A stretch of DNA of 7,311 nt from Calditrichota bacterium. Its GTDB lineage: Bacteria; Calditrichota; Calditrichia; RBG-13-44-9. The stretch is from the NCBI GenBank assembly GCA_024276455.1, contig JAJRXE010000300.1:1-7311 (forward strand). Direction: 5' to 3'. A program made the position numbers and the translations under genes. This document shows, in pieces, positions 1 to 6,201 of the stretch (within the stretch, counting starts at the first letter, position 1; each line of letters opens with the position of its first letter). The notes under the pieces are model-generated. The model saw only the letters and a program-made list of their open reading frames with translations. It was not told the origin of the DNA and ran no database searches.

Positions 1-1
1 C

Positions 2-1027
2 ATTGACAGCGGCGAGATCAAAGTCTGGAAAGCCCAACAGATTATTGAAGAGTTGCGCCGGGTGCCGGAGAGAGAAGAAATCAGCGAAGAGATTCCCCGG
101 GAAGCCCCGGAGATGGCTACTGCCTACGGCAAAGTCATTCTTCTGGGAGAACACGCAGTTGTGTACGGTGCCCACGCCATTGCTGCTCCCATCCCGCTGG
201 CCATGCAGGCTAAGGTAACCGCGGCGGAAGACGGCATCCACCTGTTAATTCCCCGCTGGGGCGTGGAAGAGAAACTGCAGAAAGGGAAAGAACACAAGTA
301 TTCCATTTACGAATCGCTGGACATGATTCTGAACGAACTGGGGCTGCAGGACAAGGACATGCGCATCGAGATCATTCCCCACATTCCCCGCGCCATGGGA
401 CTGGGAGGTTCGGCGGCTCTGGCGGTGGCTATTATCCGCGCCCTCTCGGATTTCTACCACCTTAACCTCAGCGAAGAGGAAATTTTCCGGCTTTCCTACC
501 GCTCGGAAACCATTGCCCACGGTTCGGCTTCCGGAATAGACAATACCCTGGCGACTTACGGGAAATTTGTCATGTTCCGCAAAGGCGATCCGCCCTTCAT
601 GGAAGAGCTTCCGGTGAAGGAACCCATTCCGATTGTCATCGGAATCAGCGGGGTGGAAAGTTTGACGGCCAAAATGGTTGCCCAGGTGCGCGACGCCTGG
701 AAACGGAACAAATCGCTTTACGATCGCATTTTCGCCGAAATCGACGATCTGGCTGTGAAAGCGGCGGAGGCCATTCGGGAATACGACCTGGAGAAACTGG
801 GCGAATACATGAACGTGAACCAGGGGTTACTGAACGCCCTGCAGGTTTCCTCGCCGGAGTTGGAGGAGATCATTTCCATTGCGCGGCACAACGGTGCACT
901 GGGCGCCAAACTGACCGGTGCCGGTGGGGGAGGCGCCGTGGTGGCACTGTGTCCCGAACATGCCGAACGGGTAGCCGGCGCTATTCGCAAAGCCGGTTAC
1001 AAAGCCCTGGTTACCAAAATTGGTTAA
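2..1027 (+). CDS. Mevalonate kinase, 5'-truncated by the window edge; probably the C-terminal half of an HMG-CoA reductase-mevalonate kinase fusion
   Basis: The product phosphorylates mevalonate to mevalonate 5-phosphate with ATP in the mevalonate pathway. Residues are numbered from the first visible codon (base 2). The GHMP-kinase core starts near Met38 (base 113). It shows the N-terminal motif GKVILLGEHAVVYG (Lys44, Glu50), the phosphate-binding loop PRAMGLGGSAAL (Ser137), the segment SETIAHGSASGIDN (Glu169 and Asp180, matching the Mg-binding Glu and catalytic Asp of mammalian enzymes by spacing) and the C-terminal loop KLTGAGGGGAV. Two positions differ from the usual consensus: Tyr replaces Pro before GKV, and GLGGS replaces GLGSS. 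The frame has no stop back to the window edge. The 20 or so residues before the core resemble the last helix of class II HMG-CoA reductase, followed by a Glu-rich linker (about residues 21-37). The other two + frames give no credible upstream gene: frame 1 is stopped at bases 4 and 40, and frame 3 reads as non-protein-like. TTG 53 or ATG 113 would be the starts if the kinase were separate, but neither has a good ribosome binding site. The kinase call is firm; the fusion is an inference. Confidence 0.93.
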   Translation: MDSGEIKVWKAQQIIEELRRVPEREEISEEIPREAPEMATAYGKVILLGEHAVVYGAHAIAAPIPLAMQAKVTAAEDGIHLLIPRWGVEEKLQKGKEHKYSIYESLDMILNELGLQDKDMRIEIIPHIPRAMGLGGSAALAVAIIRALSDFYHLNLSEEEIFRLSYRSETIAHGSASGIDNTLATYGKFVMFRKGDPPFMEELPVKEPIPIVIGISGVESLTAKMVAQVRDAWKRNKSLYDRIFAEIDDLAVKAAEAIREYDLEKLGEYMNVNQGLLNALQVSSPELEEIISIARHNGALGAKLTGAGGGGAVVALCPEHAERVAGAIRKAGYKALVTKIG

Positions 1028-1078
1028 TACCGAACGCACACATTAATCGCAACCGAAAAATCAAAATGCAGGGAATTC

Positions 1079-1648
1079 ATGCGTACCAAAGAAAACAATC
1101 AACAGGTCTCTTTCGACGACGAACCCTTGATTCTGGTGGACGAAAACGACTGCCCCATTGGGTACGAAGATAAATTGTCCTGTCATCTGGGAAGCGGCAA
1201 ACTCCACCGGGCGTTTTCCATCTTCATCTTTAATGACCGGAAACAGCTCCTGCTGCAAAAACGCAGTGCCCAGAAAATGTTGTGGCCGCTTTTCTGGTCC
1301 AACAGCTGTTGTAGTCATCCGCGAAAAGGCGAAAGTTACGAGGTCGCGACTCAACGGCGGTTAAAAGAGGAGCTCGGCCTGGAAACCGAATTGAAATTTC
1401 TGTTCAAATTTCAATACCAGGCGCAATTCGGTAAGGTGGGTTCGGAGAACGAATTGTGCGCCGTGTACATTGGCAAGTCCAACGGGCCGGTGGTGGTGAA
1501 CGAAAACGAGATTGCTGAATGGAAATTTGTGGATGTAGAAGAAATGGAAAAAGACATGGCCGAGAATCCCGAGCATTACACGCCCTGGTTTAAAATGGAG
1601 TGGGAGCGCATCCGAGGGGAATTCTGGGACGAAATCGAAAAGCTCTAA
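1079..1648 (+). CDS. idi: Isopentenyl-diphosphate delta-isomerase, type I (Nudix fold)
   Basis: This cytosolic enzyme interconverts IPP and DMAPP, the two isoprenoid building blocks. The 189 residues match the usual length of bacterial type I enzymes. Visible active-site features are His36 and His43 (metal ligands in the CHLGSGKLHRAFS segment), the catalytic Cys78 with His80 in WSNSCCSHP, the modified Nudix box starting at Gly84 and containing RRLKEELG, and Glu123/Glu125 in SENE, which match E. coli Glu114/Glu116. The C-terminal part has the family-typical WKFVDVEEM and TPWFKMEW segments. The ATG at 1079 has AGGGA at 1070-1074, only 4 bases away; the nearby ATG at 1066 is out of frame. The gene lies 51 bp after mevalonate kinase on the same strand, so the two are probably cotranscribed and serve the same pathway. 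No unrelated Nudix hydrolase would carry this Cys/His/Glu set. Confidence 0.95.
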   Translation: MRTKENNQQVSFDDEPLILVDENDCPIGYEDKLSCHLGSGKLHRAFSIFIFNDRKQLLLQKRSAQKMLWPLFWSNSCCSHPRKGESYEVATQRRLKEELGLETELKFLFKFQYQAQFGKVGSENELCAVYIGKSNGPVVVNENEIAEWKFVDVEEMEKDMAENPEHYTPWFKMEWERIRGEFWDEIEKL

Positions 1649-1654
1649 AGAATA

Positions 1655-1721
1655 GTAAAGCCAGTCGCCCGACTGGCTTAGTTTCCAGGTTTTCTTTGAG
1701 CGACTCAGCGAGTCGCTTTAC
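1655..1721. repeat. 67-bp composite palindromic element between convergent genes, bounded by an inverted GTAAAGC heptamer
   Basis: GTAAAGC at 1655-1661 is repeated in inverted orientation as GCTTTAC at 1715-1721. Each heptamer runs into its own hairpin. The left one is a perfect 10-bp palindrome (1658-1667 with 1670-1679, 2-base centre). The right one is a perfect 8-bp palindrome (1699-1706 with 1710-1717, 3-base loop). The hairpins differ in sequence but share an AGTCG core. The element almost fills the gap between idi and the AGCS transporter gene. It may be a REP-like dispersed repeat, a paired terminator, or both; copy number elsewhere cannot be seen. Confidence 0.55.
1658..1717. terminator. 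Probable bidirectional termination region for idi and the convergent AGCS gene
   Basis: Two GC-rich hairpins (1658-1679 and 1699-1717) lie between the stop codons of two converging genes. For - strand transcripts the left hairpin is followed by TTTACTATTCTTT, moderately U-rich. For + strand transcripts the right hairpin is followed by only a short T-run. Neither is a textbook U-tract terminator, so the role rests mainly on position. Confidence 0.5.
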
Positions 1722-1724
1722 CTG

Positions 1725-3239
1725 TTAATACAGCTTCTTTCCCTGCCCGAACGCGGCGGAGGTAATGCGTGCCACCAATCCCGCCAGGAACAATAGTCCG
1801 ATTAAATTGGGGATGGCCATGAAAGCATTGGCAATGTCGCCCACATTCCAGACGATGTCCAGATAGCGTCCCTGTAAATTAGCTCCCAAAAACAACAATC
1901 CGATGTAAATCAGACGATAGGGCTTCTTTATTTTTACGCCTGCAAAATACTCCAGGCATTGTTCGCCGTAGTAAGACCACCCGATCAAAGTAGTGTAGCC
2001 AAACAGGAACGAGGCAATGGCAATAATCCAGCCACCGTAAGGAATCACGGCGTTAAAAGCAGCCGCCGTTAAGGCGGTACTGGACATGCCGCCATTGGCC
2101 AGATTGTATCCCAGTTGTTCGGCCATTTTAATTACCACCGGATGCAACATGTTTAATTCCGCCTGAGACAGGGTGCCGCCGCTGGTTACTAGGCGCACCC
2201 CCGCCGCCGGGGTCAACAGATAGACGCCGGTTAGAATGATGGTCAGGGTGGTCATGGTGTTCACCACCAGTGTGTCGATGAAAGTACCGGTCATGGCAAT
2301 CAAACCGTTTTTCGAGGGGTCTTTGGATTTCGAAGCGCTCTGGGCAATTGCCGCCGAACCCAGACCGGATTCGTTGGAAAGCACCCCGCGACTGACGCCT
2401 AGACTCAGGGCCTTTTGCACCGACGTACCGATAAGAGCACCACCCACGGCTTGCGCGGTAAAGGCCGATTCAATTATTACCCGAAACGCTTCTCCGATGT
2501 GGGTAAGGCGACCCAAAATAATCACAAACGCCCCCGCCATGTACATGATGATCATGGTCGGTACCAGACGCTCCGCCACCGCGCCGATGCGCTTAATCCC
2601 TCCGATAATCACCATTCCCACCAGTGCCGTTAAAACAATTCCGCTGATGAGGGGAGGAACCCCAAATTGGGTTTTGAATGCCAACGCCATGGAATTGGAT
2701 TGCGCCATGTTGCCGGTGCCAAACAGGGCCGCAAATGCCCCACACACCGCAAAAGCGGCTCCCAGAAACTTCGCAAACCTCTCGTTTTTCAGTCCGTAAC
2801 GGATGTAGTACATGGGCCCGCCGGCCATGGAGCCATCTTCGGCTATTTTACGAAATTTCACCCCCAGAAAGCCTTCGGCGTACTTGGTGGCCATTCCGAA
2901 GAAACCGGAAATCCACATCCAGAATGGTGCGCCGGGACCGCCGGTAGCAATGGCTGTGGCAACACCGGCAATATTTCCGTTCCCGACCGTTGCCGCCAGA
3001 GCGGTCATCAAAGCGGCAAAGGGCGAAATGTCTCCTTCTTCATCCTCCTCATGATCCTTTCCGCGGGCACCTAGCAATACCAGCTTTAGGGCCGTGCCAA
3101 GCTTGCGTATCTGAATCGTGCCGGTAACCACGGTGAGCACCACTCCGGTAAACACCAACAGCGCAATCATCCAATTGCCCCACATGAAGTTGCGCACTTC
3201 AATCGAATATTTCAGCAATTGTTCCAGCCAGCTATCCAT
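1725..3239 (-). CDS. AGCS-family sodium:alanine/glycine symporter
   Basis: This is an inner-membrane carrier that imports a small amino acid (alanine, glycine or similar) together with Na+. The 504-residue protein shows the family signature ALAATVGNGNIAGVAT, then GGPGAPFWMW and GMATKYAEGFLG, at about residues 80-127, followed by MAGGPMYYIRYGL. Repeated hydrophobic stretches are compatible with the roughly 11 membrane helices of this family. An acidic loop (KDHEEDEEGD, about residues 61-70) precedes the signature. GTG 3242 is also in frame, but GGAGG at 3246-3250 lies 3 bases from it and 6 bases from the ATG at 3239, so I chose the ATG. The gene is 212 bp downstream of the NSS transporter gene on the same strand and has a plausible promoter of its own. 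It converges with idi. The family call is firm; the exact substrate is not determinable. Confidence 0.95.
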   Translation of the reverse strand: MDSWLEQLLKYSIEVRNFMWGNWMIALLVFTGVVLTVVTGTIQIRKLGTALKLVLLGARGKDHEEDEEGDISPFAALMTALAATVGNGNIAGVATAIATGGPGAPFWMWISGFFGMATKYAEGFLGVKFRKIAEDGSMAGGPMYYIRYGLKNERFAKFLGAAFAVCGAFAALFGTGNMAQSNSMALAFKTQFGVPPLISGIVLTALVGMVIIGGIKRIGAVAERLVPTMIIMYMAGAFVIILGRLTHIGEAFRVIIESAFTAQAVGGALIGTSVQKALSLGVSRGVLSNESGLGSAAIAQSASKSKDPSKNGLIAMTGTFIDTLVVNTMTTLTIILTGVYLLTPAAGVRLVTSGGTLSQAELNMLHPVVIKMAEQLGYNLANGGMSSTALTAAAFNAVIPYGGWIIAIASFLFGYTTLIGWSYYGEQCLEYFAGVKIKKPYRLIYIGLLFLGANLQGRYLDIVWNVGDIANAFMAIPNLIGLLFLAGLVARITSAAFGQGKKLY

Positions 3240-3245
3240 CACGAA

Positions 3246-3250
3246 CCTCC
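3246..3250 (-). promoter_or_regulatory. Ribosome binding site deciding the AGCS start
   Basis: GGAGG on the - strand is 6 bases from ATG 3239 and only 3 bases from the in-frame GTG 3242. The spacing favours the ATG. Confidence 0.75.
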
Positions 3251-3294
3251 GTTAAAATTCTTTTCCTTCGGGCTGTCTTAAGTCAGTTTCATTT

Positions 3295-3324
3295 ATTCTA
3301 ACATTTCAAAATGAATTTAAACAA
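3295..3324 (-). promoter_or_regulatory. Candidate sigma-70-type promoter for the AGCS gene
   Basis: On the - strand, TTGTTT (3319-3324) and TAGAAT (3295-3300) are separated by 18 bases. They match 4 of 6 and 5 of 6 positions of the TTGACA/TATAAT consensus. The stretch is AT-rich, and transcription would start about 45-50 bases before the ATG. If the organism uses a Bacteroidota-type promoter consensus, these boxes would not be the relevant ones. Confidence 0.35.
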
Positions 3325-3369
3325 ATGCTATTAAAAATTTACTTTTTACAACGGCAGTCAAACCGGGCA

Positions 3370-3412
3370 GAATCCTGGTTTTATGAAAATTACTGAGCAA
3401 AACCACGGATTC
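3370..3412. repeat. Long imperfect hairpin downstream of the NSS transporter gene
   Basis: GAATCCTGGTTTT (3370-3382) is complementary to 3399-3412, except for one bulged base at 3406. This gives 13 base pairs around a 16-base loop. It lies in the 212-bp non-coding gap between the two transporter genes, 39 bases after the NSS stop codon. On the - strand it is not followed by a U-run (TGCCCGGTTTGAC follows), so it is not a standard Rho-independent terminator. It could act as a transcript-end stabiliser, a weak terminator or a remnant of a dispersed palindrome. The rest of the gap holds only the AGCS promoter candidate and ribosome binding site. Confidence 0.6.
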
Positions 3413-3451
3413 ACCTATTCATTCCTGCCAAAGGCACCCCTGCTCGGGCAT

Positions 3452-4792
3452 TTAACCGAAGAATTTGAAGAGGTTCAACAAAATGATGAAAATAAACACC
3501 GGCGTCACAAAGCGAATCAGAAAACTCCAGAAAGGCGCCCAGCGGGCGAAAGCGGGATTCCCCTGTTGTAATTCAGTGGCTGCATGTTTGGCTCCCCACA
3601 CCCAACCGACAAAAATGGACAGGAAAAAAGCACCGACGGTCAACGAGATGTTCCCCCAAACAAAATCCATCAGGGAAAGAAATTCCATCCCGCCCACAAT
3701 GGGTTTACTTAACCAGGAAACCGCCCCCTGAGAAAGCGCCGAAGGAAGTCCTATCAGAAAAGTTAATCCGCCCACAATCCAGACGGCAACCTTACGGGCA
3801 ACTCGCTTTTCGTCCACCAGATAAGCGGTAGGTACTTCTAACAATGAAATGGTGGAAGTCAGGGCAGCGATGGAAAGTAAGAGGAAAAAGATCATGCCAA
3901 CAATCACCCCGCCCGGCATGTGGAGGAAAATAGCCGGCAGCACCTGAAACACCAGTCCCGGGCCGGCGGCAGGATTTTGATTCATGGCAAACAAGGCCGG
4001 GAAAATAATCAATCCGGCCATAATGGCAATTGCCGTGTCGGCCAGCGCCACATAAAAGCCGGAAGAAATCAGATTGTCTTCTTTGGAAAGGTAACTGCCG
4101 TAGGTAATCATTAGCCCCATGCCCAGACTGAGGGAGAAAAACGCCTGGCCCAGCGCCGCCAGCACCACCTTGCCGGTAATCTTACTAAAATCCGGTTTCA
4201 GGTAAAAGGCCAGCCCCTTCCCCGAGCCGGGTAAAAAGTTGGCGTACACAATTAACCCCAACAAGAGGACAAATAAAAGCGGCATTAAGATTTTCGACCA
4301 GCGCTCGATACCATTCTGTACGCCCCCGTAAACTACCAGAATGGTTATGAGAATAAAAAAAGCAAACAGGCTGACCACCAGGTAAGGATTGGCCACAAAT
4401 TCTCCGAAAGTAATCTGGTTCGGAATTGCCATTTTAAAGATGTAGCCCACCGTCCAGCCGGCAATCACGGCATAGTAGGACAATATTCCCAGACCGGTTA
4501 CCACCCCCAGACCGCCAATCAGAACCCAGGCGCTACCGGGACGAATGGCGCGAATGGCGCCCACCGGATTTTTGTGGACGTATCTTCCCAGAGCCAACTC
4601 GGCGTACAAATAGGGCAATCCAATCACCAGAATGCACATCAGATACACAAATACAAACGCTGCGCCGCCGTTTTGCCCGGTGATGTAGGGAAAGCGCCAG
4701 ATGTTGCCCAGTCCAATGGCTGATCCCGCGGCGGCAAAGATAAACCCAATCTTGGAAGTCCATTGACCCCGCTGTTGACTACCCACGTCCAT
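3452..4792 (-). CDS. Neurotransmitter:sodium symporter (NSS) family amino-acid transporter, LeuT/MhsT type
   Basis: This inner-membrane transporter takes up an amino acid driven by Na+. The first helix carries the hallmark GSAIGLGNIWRFPY (residues 23-36), followed by NGGAAF and PYLYAELALGR. GIERWSKILMP at 161-171 and QAFFSLSLGMG at 216-226 (helix 6) are also family-typical. By alignment to LeuT, Gly23, Ile26, Ala309, Thr312 and Ser313 occupy the Na2 site, and Asn30 and Arg33 match LeuT Asn27 and Arg30. At 446 residues it is shorter than the 12-helix LeuT and close to the 11-helix MhsT, ending just after one last hydrophobic helix. The ATG at 4792 has GAGGAG (4800-4805) 7 bases away. It begins 44 bp after the second TPM gene and is probably cotranscribed with the TPM pair. 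The substrate is unknown; hydrophobic or aromatic amino acids are usual for bacterial members. Confidence 0.95.
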   Translation of the reverse strand: MDVGSQQRGQWTSKIGFIFAAAGSAIGLGNIWRFPYITGQNGGAAFVFVYLMCILVIGLPYLYAELALGRYVHKNPVGAIRAIRPGSAWVLIGGLGVVTGLGILSYYAVIAGWTVGYIFKMAIPNQITFGEFVANPYLVVSLFAFFILITILVVYGGVQNGIERWSKILMPLLFVLLLGLIVYANFLPGSGKGLAFYLKPDFSKITGKVVLAALGQAFFSLSLGMGLMITYGSYLSKEDNLISSGFYVALADTAIAIMAGLIIFPALFAMNQNPAAGPGLVFQVLPAIFLHMPGGVIVGMIFFLLLSIAALTSTISLLEVPTAYLVDEKRVARKVAVWIVGGLTFLIGLPSALSQGAVSWLSKPIVGGMEFLSLMDFVWGNISLTVGAFFLSIFVGWVWGAKHAATELQQGNPAFARWAPFWSFLIRFVTPVFIFIILLNLFKFFG

Positions 4793-4836
4793 CTCTGTTC
4801 TCCTCAGTAAATTTCCCCAATTTGCTTGAATTCGCT

Positions 4837-5295
4837 CTATTGGTCGTCAAAAGAAATTTCGTCGGTAAGCTCGTTAACATCATCCGGTTGGTACGGAAAA
4901 TAACTCTTTAATTTGTGCCCCACTTTTTCGATGGCTTTACAAATCCCATCGCAGAATTCATCTTTCTGGAAATGAGAACGCATCTCGGCCACAATGTCTT
5001 CCCAGAAATCATCCGGTACCACCTGGTTAATTCCCTCATCCCCCAGAATGGCAAATTTCCGATCCCGGGTCGCCAGGTAAATCAGCACTCCGTTTCGCTG
5101 GGCCGTCTGGTGCATTCCTATTTTGTGGAATACTTCTAACGCTCGCTCGAACACATCTTTCTTGGCCTTTTCTTCCACATGGAGGCGTATCTCGCCGGAA
5201 GTTTCTTTTTCCGCCTCCCGGATGGCCTGCAAAATACGCTCTTTTTCTTCCGCCGTGAAGAAACGTCGGGGGTTGGTTGGTCGTTTTTTCTTCAT
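4837..5295 (-). CDS. TPM-domain (TLP18.3/Psb32/MOLO-1 fold) protein without signal peptide
   Basis: The 152-residue protein is a single TPM domain of unclear biochemical role; the 'phosphatase' label of this family comes from a plant relative. It opens with a basic stretch (MKKKRPTNPRRFFTAEEKERI). The core motifs are KETSGEIRLHVE, RNGVLIYLATRDRKFAILGDEGIN and VPDDFWEDIV. The acidic tail YFPYQPDDVNELTDEISF closely resembles that of the cytosolic TPM proteins I recall from Bacteroidota-like genomes. There is no signal peptide or membrane helix. I chose ATG 5295 because GAGG (5301-5304) lies 5 bases away. An in-frame TTG at 5331 would add 12 residues but has no comparable support. The gene lies between the exported TPM gene (65 bp upstream) and the NSS transporter gene (44 bp downstream). 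In many genomes such pairs follow a lemA gene, which is absent here. Confidence 0.88.
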   Translation of the reverse strand: MKKKRPTNPRRFFTAEEKERILQAIREAEKETSGEIRLHVEEKAKKDVFERALEVFHKIGMHQTAQRNGVLIYLATRDRKFAILGDEGINQVVPDDFWEDIVAEMRSHFQKDEFCDGICKAIEKVGHKLKSYFPYQPDDVNELTDEISFDDQ

Positions 5296-5360
5296 CTTTG
5301 CCTCGTTACCGTTTTTGAACAGGGGTCCCAAATGTGGCGTAAACCCAGCCTTGCCCCGGA

Positions 5361-6134
5361 TTACCAGCTACTGGTGGCTCCACCGCCACCGAAACTTCCA
5401 CCGCCAGGCGAGAATCCCCCACCGCCAAAACCGCCCCCACCGAAGCCACCGCCGCCGCCAAAACCTCCCCAGAAAAAGGGCCCGCCACCACGCAAACCTC
5501 GTGAACCGAAGGTGGCCGAACGCCCCCTCCGCGCCAATCGGCTCAAAATCACGATTAAAAAGAAAACCAGAAATAAAAGCGGCAGGTTGGTTCCCCGCTT
5601 TTTAGCACTTCTCTCTTGAGGAAATCCCTTAAATTTTCCCGAAGCCGCCTTCATTAAATAAAGCAGCCCCTGATAAATGCCCTCATAATATTTTCCCTGT
5701 TTAAATAACGGCACCATGACCTGCTGTTGAATCTGAAATGCCACGGCATCCGGGACCATATCCTCCAGTCCGTAGCCCACCTCGGTACGGATTTTTCGCT
5801 CCTTGAGAAAAACCGCCAGGATTATTCCGTTGTCGCGGTTCCGCTGTCCGATTTTCCAGGCCTCCGCCAGGCGAATGCTGAATTCTTCCACCGGATACCC
5901 CTGGGCATCCGGAAAAATGGCGACCACAATTTGATTGGAAGTGGAGTCCTCGTAAGCCCGCAACATGGCATTCAGAGTTTGCTTTTGTTGTTCCGAAAGA
6001 ATGCCCGCGTAATCCGCCACCCACTGTTTGGGTACCGGGGGAATTTCCTGGGCAAAAAGTGAGGTGAGAAGAACAAATAGAAGGATCGAAAAAACGAAGC
6101 CGGAGTTTCTTTTAATAAAATTGTTTCCCAACAC
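5361..6134 (-). CDS. Exported, membrane-anchored TPM-domain protein with glycine-rich tail (YgcG-like)
   Basis: Counted from the chosen GTG at 6134, the protein has 257 residues. Residues 1-28 form a signal peptide: a basic stretch FIKRN, a hydrophobic core, and a likely cleavage after SLFA before QEIPP. The TPM domain spans about 35-165, with WVADYAGILSEQQ, SNQIVVAIFP, NRDNGIILAVFLKERKIRTE and the signature VGYGLEDMVPD at 119-129. A single membrane helix (about 184-198) is followed by basic residues and then a low-complexity tail of Gly/Phe repeats ending in ATSSW. This suggests an envelope protein with its domain outside the cytoplasm. GGGAAGG at 6140-6146 is 5 bases from GTG 6134 and 8 from TTG 6131, so either is possible. 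An upstream ATG at 6200 would add 22 residues and put an odd hydrophobic stretch before the signal peptide. The function is not established. It is the first gene of the probable TPM-TPM-NSS operon. Confidence 0.88.
   Translation of the reverse strand: MLGNNFIKRNSGFVFSILLFVLLTSLFAQEIPPVPKQWVADYAGILSEQQKQTLNAMLRAYEDSTSNQIVVAIFPDAQGYPVEEFSIRLAEAWKIGQRNRDNGIILAVFLKERKIRTEVGYGLEDMVPDAVAFQIQQQVMVPLFKQGKYYEGIYQGLLYLMKAASGKFKGFPQERSAKKRGTNLPLLFLVFFLIVILSRLARRGRSATFGSRGLRGGGPFFWGGFGGGGGFGGGGFGGGGFSPGGGSFGGGGATSSW
5364..5500 (-). repeat. Low-complexity glycine-rich coding tract
   Basis: Roughly the last 45 codons of the exported TPM gene are mostly Gly in runs of three to five, separated by Phe, Ser or Pro. 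On the + strand this reads as imperfect ccaccgcc/ccgccaaaa units. The tract is family-typical, prone to length variation, and produces a spurious proline-rich reading frame on the opposite strand. Confidence 0.75.
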
Positions 6135-6139
6135 AAACA

Positions 6140-6146
6140 CCTTCCC
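6140..6146 (-). promoter_or_regulatory. Ribosome binding site deciding the exported TPM start
   Basis: GGGAAGG on the - strand is 5 bases before GTG 6134. The resulting protein begins with a compact, standard signal peptide, which supports this start over ATG 6200. Confidence 0.55.
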
Positions 6147-6160
6147 TTTTCTAATTTTTA

Positions 6161-6187
6161 AATATAATAAAATGATTGCAGATGCAA
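6161..6187 (-). promoter_or_regulatory. Weak candidate promoter for the TPM-TPM-NSS operon
   Basis: On the - strand, TTGCAT (6182-6187) and TATATT (6161-6166) are 15 bases apart in a very AT-rich stretch just before the GTG start. The spacer is shorter than ideal. If real, it would place the ATG at 6200 outside the transcript. Confidence 0.25.
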
Positions 6188-6201
6188 AAACAGAATTCAT
6201 A

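Noticed and set aside
53..115. Separate mevalonate kinase start at TTG 53 or ATG 113
   Set aside because: The frame is open upstream to the window edge, neither start has a convincing ribosome binding site, and no other frame supplies a plausible upstream gene. It remains the alternative if the fusion is disproved.
2236..2799. 187-codon + strand open frame inside the AGCS gene
   Set aside because: It lies wholly antisense to a clear membrane transporter; its composition is the mirror of hydrophobic coding sequence and it has no recognisable domain.
3240..3451. Glycine riboswitch upstream of the AGCS transporter gene
   Set aside because: Such riboswitches often precede AGCS genes, so I looked for one. 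Only GCCCGAAGG on the - strand (3265-3273) recalls a conserved piece; the remaining conserved blocks and stems are missing.
5329..5331. TTG 5331 as start of the second TPM gene
   Set aside because: ATG 5295 has GAGG at good spacing and gives the natural basic N-terminus; the extra 12 residues show no conservation that I recognise.
5390..5480. Short regular units suggesting a CRISPR or tandem repeat array
   Set aside because: The units are irregular, have no spacers, and encode the Gly-Phe tail of the TPM protein in frame.
5179..5619. Proline-rich + strand reading frame with PPPPKPP-type repeats
   Set aside because: It is the complement of the glycine-rich tail of the exported TPM gene, crosses two genes, and has no family resemblance.
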